Part shown: piece by piece, positions 60,847 to 64,000 of the stretch | Layout of the letters: every line of letters starts with the position of its first letter | Numbering within the stretch: the stretch's first letter is position 1 | DNA from: Bugulina stolonifera | Taxonomy: Eukaryota > Bryozoa > Gymnolaemata > Cheilostomatida > Bugulidae | Assembly: GCA_935421135.1 (NCBI GenBank) | Contig: OW285187.1 | Location: 16,703,929 to 16,767,928, forward strand | Length of the DNA stretch: 64,000 nt | Direction of reading: 5' to 3' | Notes under the pieces: generated by a model | The model's input: only the letters and a program-made list of their open reading frames with translations | What the model was told of the DNA's origin: nothing | Databases searched by the model: none | Made by a program: the position numbers and the translations under genes

Positions 60847-60847
60847 A

Positions 60848-61417
60848 ATGAGTCTCAAGTTTTCTAAAAAGTATCTTCTTATGGATAAACATACATATGA
60901 ATCAATGAATAGTAGAAACAACAAAAAAGAAGGAGAGCATCTACCCTCACTCTCTACAAATGGGGATCTACTCCTGGCAGAAAAAAGCAGAAAAGATGTA
61001 ATATCTAACCTCAAAAACCCTAATACAGACATCTACTCTCAGCTAGAGCAACATACTCAAAGAATGAATAAGTTCCTAAAAGAGTTGGAGAGATCACGCC
61101 ATCCCCAGCAGGAGTTGTATAATACATTACAGGAAATTAACACTAGATTTAATGAAATGCATACATGGAGACAAAGAGAAGAAGAAGCACAAGAGCGAGG
61201 GCGAGAGAAAAAAAGAGATGATGAAAAGAGGCGAAGTGGCTCAAGGTCACCACTACCATACCCATATAGGAGAGAAACAAAACCAGAGAAGTCAGAAGCT
61301 GGCGCACGTTGGAGTAGGAAGGGTGATAATAGAAGTCCTATCAAAACTAGGTCTAGGCGAAAGCTTCCTAAAACCCCTCTTGCAAGCGATAGTAAAAAAG
61401 AAAGATGGATGATATAG
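60848..61417 (+). CDS. Polinton basic, charged protein upstream of integrase
   Basis: ATG 60848 gives 189 residues. The N-terminus (SLKFSKKYLLMDKHTYESM) is followed by a helical Gln-rich stretch (YSQLEQHTQRMNKFLKEL), then a Lys/Arg/Glu-rich tail ending in RSRRKLPKTP. A comparable small frame precedes the integrase in many animal Polintons; its role is not established. The last 13 bases overlap the integrase start. Confidence 0.6.
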   Translation: MSLKFSKKYLLMDKHTYESMNSRNNKKEGEHLPSLSTNGDLLLAEKSRKDVISNLKNPNTDIYSQLEQHTQRMNKFLKELERSRHPQQELYNTLQEINTRFNEMHTWRQREEEAQERGREKKRDDEKRRSGSRSPLPYPYRRETKPEKSEAGARWSRKGDNRSPIKTRSRRKLPKTPLASDSKKERWMI

Positions 61418-62475
61418 ATGAAGGTCTACGCGATATTTACTTCTCCCCTCCTCAACCACCATCTTTTGGAGGAAAGAGAAAGTTAGTTTTAGCTTCTCCT
61501 CCTGGTATTAATGAGAATGATGTTGAGAAGTGGTTGAGAAGTCAAGACGCATACACTCTTCATCGCCCGATTAGAATGAAGTTTACAAGGAGAAAAACGT
61601 TTGTGAGTGGGATTGGTGAACAACTCCAGGCAGATCTCGTGGATGTGCGTGCGCACAAGGACTCAAATGATGGAGTAACATTTTTGCTCACCTGCATAGA
61701 TGCCTTCTCACGGAAAGCATGGGTCTTTCCTCTTTATTCCAAGTCTGGTCTGGAAGTGTCCAATGCACTCATCTCTCTATTCGAAAATGAAAGCTTTAGA
61801 CAAATACAAACTGATAAAGGTAAGGAGTTCCTAAACAGAAGGGTGAGCGAAGTGCTAAAGAAGTATGAAGTTAGCCATTTCACCTCTGAGAATGAGATCA
61901 TCAAGGCTGCTCTTGTTGAACGCTTTAATAGAACATTGAGAGGGAAAATTCATCGCCTACTCACTTATAGAGGAGATGGACGCTACTTAGAAGATGTAGA
62001 AGACCTAGTCCAAGGATATAACAACAGTTTTAATAGGTCAATTGGAATGAAACCTATTGAGGTTGATTATGATAATCAAGAAGAGGTTTGGGTTCGGTTA
62101 AATGAGTTCTCACCTAAACGATGGTTAAAGAAAACAAGAGTAAAATATTCACCAGGTGATCATGTTCGGATTTCGATGGCCCGTAGTAGCTTTGAGCGAG
62201 GGTTCACACCAAACTGGTCAACCGAGATATTCACCATAAAAGCAGTCAAGGCACATACCTCACCCCCTGTCTATACACTGGAAGACCTAAACAAAGAAGG
62301 AGTAGATGGAACATTCTATGCACAAGAATTGCAACATGTTAACCTACCTGAAATCTTTAGAGTTGAGAAAGTAATACGTAAGCGGAGAAGGAGAGGAAAA
62401 GAAGAGAGTTTCGTGAAATGGAGTGGTTATCCCTCTTCATTTAATAGTTGGATAGATTCTAGTCAGTTTGTGTAA
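61405..62475 (+). CDS. Polinton retroviral-type integrase with chromodomain
   Basis: An intact 356-residue protein from ATG 61405. The rve catalytic core spans residues ~70-220 with a D,D,E triad at Asp77 (QADLVDV), Asp137 (QTDKGKEF) and Glu172 (LVERFNRTLRG). A basic DNA-binding segment (KYSPGDHVRIS, SH3-like) follows around residues 248-315. A C-terminal chromodomain (FRVEKVIRKR..., VKWSGYPSSFNSWI) occupies residues 318-356 and probably targets methylated histone tails. No N-terminal HHCC finger is obvious. It would join the element ends into host DNA. All catalytic residues are present. Confidence 0.95.
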   Translation: MDDIDEGLRDIYFSPPQPPSFGGKRKLVLASPPGINENDVEKWLRSQDAYTLHRPIRMKFTRRKTFVSGIGEQLQADLVDVRAHKDSNDGVTFLLTCIDAFSRKAWVFPLYSKSGLEVSNALISLFENESFRQIQTDKGKEFLNRRVSEVLKKYEVSHFTSENEIIKAALVERFNRTLRGKIHRLLTYRGDGRYLEDVEDLVQGYNNSFNRSIGMKPIEVDYDNQEEVWVRLNEFSPKRWLKKTRVKYSPGDHVRISMARSSFERGFTPNWSTEIFTIKAVKAHTSPPVYTLEDLNKEGVDGTFYAQELQHVNLPEIFRVEKVIRKRRRRGKEESFVKWSGYPSSFNSWIDSSQFV

Positions 62476-62487
62476 AATCAAAGGTAG

Positions 62488-62493
62488 TATAAA
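62488..62493 (+). promoter_or_regulatory. TATA box ahead of the penton-like gene
   Basis: TATAAA lies 42 bp upstream of the ATG at 62530 in the 54-bp gap after the integrase stop. This suggests a separate late-type promoter for virion genes. Confidence 0.55.
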
Positions 62494-62529
62494 TTCAATA
62501 TGTAAGTTCAGTTTTGCTCACTCTCAAAG

Positions 62530-63276
62530 ATGGCCTTCAATGTCACACTTACCTCAAATGTCCGCATCGGTGGGAGTGACACAAACACCAATGCTCACTT
62601 CATTACGAAGCTAGCCAAGACATTGAAGCTTCACTCATCTCAGTGGGAGGTTGGGTTACTTGACATTCAGTACCCCGCATCCTGGAGAAATGTAGAAGAT
62701 GGCTATGTAGTGGTTACGAATACAAAAGATGGAGTCGAACGAAAATGTGAAATCAGGAGTGGAAGGTATGCTTCCATGGGTGAACTTTTGAGTGAGATCA
62801 ATAGAATACTAATAAACTACGACTTAGAAAAAGTAGTGAGCTTTTACTATGATAGTCTACGGAATGAAACTTTCCTCATGTTGAGAGAACAGGAACACTC
62901 TGTCATGATGTCACGTGATGTTGCGTGGGTGTTGGAATTCAAGCCTGATGTAGAATATGCTGCGGAAATCAACAGGAGTCAAAACCCTCCAGACATCAAT
63001 GCTGGTTTTACATCCCTCTATGTCTACTCCTCCGTAGTCTCACCAAGACATGTTGGAGATAGTCTAGTCCCCCTACTTCGCACAGTTCCTATAACAGAGA
63101 GTGAAAGAAATAGCACCGTTTTCTTTGAGTTTTCGAATGTTCAATACTCTCCAGTGTCTAATACAAGCACAGACCTCATCGAGGTAGATATAAGACGTGA
63201 TGACGGAGAAAGGGTCTCATTTCGTAGTGGAAAGGTTGTGCTGACGGTTCGTTTCAGACCGCGTGGAGAGAAATAG
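62530..63276 (+). CDS. Polinton penton-like minor capsid protein
   Basis: A 248-residue frame from ATG 62530. The beginning has LTSNVRIGGSDTNTNAHFIT, and the central SLYVYSSVVSPRHVGDSLVPL is followed by a LLRTVPI strand. The end has IEVDIRRDDGERVSFRSGKV and closes TVRFRP. The series LYVY...VGD...PLLR.VP and I.I..D.G..V.F..GKV..T..FR is the signature of the single-jelly-roll penton/minor capsid protein of animal Polintons. It is expected at the five-fold vertices of the predicted virion. The frame is intact. Confidence 0.85.
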   Translation: MAFNVTLTSNVRIGGSDTNTNAHFITKLAKTLKLHSSQWEVGLLDIQYPASWRNVEDGYVVVTNTKDGVERKCEIRSGRYASMGELLSEINRILINYDLEKVVSFYYDSLRNETFLMLREQEHSVMMSRDVAWVLEFKPDVEYAAEINRSQNPPDINAGFTSLYVYSSVVSPRHVGDSLVPLLRTVPITESERNSTVFFEFSNVQYSPVSNTSTDLIEVDIRRDDGERVSFRSGKVVLTVRFRPRGEK

Positions 63277-63294
63277 TACAGACAGAGAAATAAC

Positions 63295-63705
63295 ATGGTC
63301 CCTCGCATAGTTCCATATTTTCCTGATGAGTCAGGTGAGATGTATGAAGACTATTATGCAAACCAGGTGGGAGAGGGAATGAGTGTGTATAGGGGAAAAC
63401 CTATTATGACGGGTAATGGGATCGGCTCACTCTTTTCTGGACTGGCCCGAGGGGTCCTTCCCATGCTAAAGAATGGTGCCAAAACTATTGGGAAAAAGCT
63501 ATTGACTACTGGAGCTTCGGTTCTGGGAGATGTAATCAAGGGAGAAAACTTCAAATCTTCTGCAGCAAAACGTTTTCGTGAAGCTGGTGGGGATCTTCTA
63601 GGTGATGTAGAAGACGAACTACGTGAACCACCCGCCAAACGTGCACGAGTTAGTCAAAAGTCTACAAAGAAGAAACGTAAAGGAAGAAAAACAGTTTTTG
63701 ACTAA
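63295..63705 (+). CDS. Polinton core/membrane-active-like virion protein
   Basis: 136 residues from ATG 63295, 19 bases after the penton stop. The middle (IGSLFSGLARGVLPMLKNGA, IGKKLLTTGASVLGDVIKG) is amphipathic and glycine-rich. The tail is basic (PAKRARVSQKSTKKKRKGRK) and resembles a nuclear-localisation and DNA-binding tail. Similar proteins in animal Polintons and adintoviruses are compared with adenoviral core or endosome-lytic proteins. The function is inferred from position and composition. Confidence 0.75.
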   Translation: MVPRIVPYFPDESGEMYEDYYANQVGEGMSVYRGKPIMTGNGIGSLFSGLARGVLPMLKNGAKTIGKKLLTTGASVLGDVIKGENFKSSAAKRFREAGGDLLGDVEDELREPPAKRARVSQKSTKKKRKGRKTVFD

Positions 63706-63717
63706 ATGAAAGATAAA

Positions 63718-63724
63718 TATATAA
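63718..63724 (+). promoter_or_regulatory. TATA-like box ahead of the capsid gene
   Basis: TATATAA lies 87 bp before the ATG at 63811, in the 105-bp gap after the core-like gene. Confidence 0.4.
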
Positions 63725-63810
63725 TCCACACCTATACTCACCACTCCCCACTCTTAGACAAACGTTTGTAGGAGCAAGTACTAGATGGAAAAACTCTCAC
63801 ACTATCGAAC

Positions 63811-64000
63811 ATGTCCGTCACACATCGAGCCATCTCTCTCTCCAAGGTTTCTGAAGACTCTCCAGACACGGTTGACTCCAGTTTTGACTTATTTGCCACT
63901 CCGCCAACTCATACTAGCGTGCTCAGAGGTGAGTGGGTACCTTTGGCTCCTGTTACGGACTCCCCTGATGGTACTATTGAATTTAACATCCCACCCGCAG
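63811..64000 (+). CDS. Probable Polinton major capsid protein, N-terminal fragment
   Basis: Only the first 63 codons are in the window; the frame is open to the edge. The pattern SSFDLFATPPTHTSVLRGEW followed by IEFNIPPA resembles the conserved start of the F54H12.2-like proteins encoded by animal Polintons, which I take as the double-jelly-roll major capsid protein. The assignment rests on this short N-terminal pattern and on position directly after the penton and core genes. A different virion protein of the same cluster is possible. Confidence 0.65.
   Translation, partial: MSVTHRAISLSKVSEDSPDTVDSSFDLFATPPTHTSVLRGEWVPLAPVTDSPDGTIEFNIPPA

Larger units (their letters stand above)
57300..64000 (+). 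mobile_element. Polinton/Maverick (adintovirus-like) element, left part
   Basis: A plus-strand block of tightly packed intronless genes contains the diagnostic set: an FtsK/HerA-type packaging ATPase, a chromodomain retroviral-type integrase, a penton-like single-jelly-roll protein, a core-like protein and the start of a probable double-jelly-roll major capsid protein. Genes are separated by tens of bases or overlap, several with TATA boxes upstream. Protein-primed DNA polymerase B, the adenovirus-type protease and the right terminal repeat are not in the window, which cuts the element at 64000. The left boundary is uncertain (57290-57600), because terminal inverted repeats cannot be proved with only one end. 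The core frames are undamaged, so the insertion looks young. Confidence 0.85.

Noticed and set aside
1..64000. CRISPR arrays, bacterial operons or riboswitches
   Set aside because: The window is eukaryotic; the tandem repeats lack unique spacers of constant length, and no bacterial gene organisation is present.

Overview
The window is from an animal nuclear genome. It is AT-rich, its genes are split by short introns with GT...AG borders, and the products (TCERG1, PITHD1, MEST, a CYB5RL-type reductase, a Mieap/SPATA18-like protein) are metazoan. Small introns, close gene spacing, an intact Polinton-type element and many small foldback elements suggest an invertebrate. A sponge or other early-branching marine animal is plausible, but the sequence alone does not settle the lineage. 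All exon coordinates were read by eye from splice consensus and reading phase. In each of the six host gene models the phases close across every junction.

Layout. 1-7 kb: small repeats and a decayed, intron-bearing integrase gene on the minus strand with Ulp1-protease-like and PHD-like parts, resembling a Ginger1-type DNA transposon. 7.07-12.81 kb: a minus-strand LTR retrotransposon with two apparently identical 735-bp LTRs that encodes only a Gag-like protein. 15.1-18.1 kb (+): cytochrome-b5-reductase-like gene. 18.1-21 kb: a long foldback element abutting a tRNA-derived SINE. 21-23.8 kb (+): MEST. 23.9-27.4 kb (-): a DUF218/YdcF-fold protein, a mostly bacterial family, in a six-exon gene. 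28.2-40.1 kb (-): TCERG1, 18 exons, three WW and six FF domains. 41.1-42.9 kb (-): PITHD1. 43-49.7 kb: gene-poor, with two hAT-like non-autonomous elements. 49.7-55.2 kb (-): Mieap-like gene, 6 exons. 56.9-64 kb: a 13-bp minisatellite, a GC-rich tract, then the left part of a Polinton/Maverick (adintovirus-like) element running off the window end.

The Polinton genes form a compact virus-like block on the plus strand: an unknown early protein and a coiled-coil protein (probably one gene broken by a frame change), a membrane protein, a packaging ATPase, a small glycine-rich protein, a basic coiled protein, a chromodomain integrase, a penton-like protein, a core/lytic-like protein and the start of a probable major capsid protein. 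Most frames are open and short intergenic gaps carry TATA boxes, so this looks young. DNA polymerase B and the protease were not seen and would be expected beyond position 64000. The host genes look like ordinary housekeeping genes with no evident functional link to one another.
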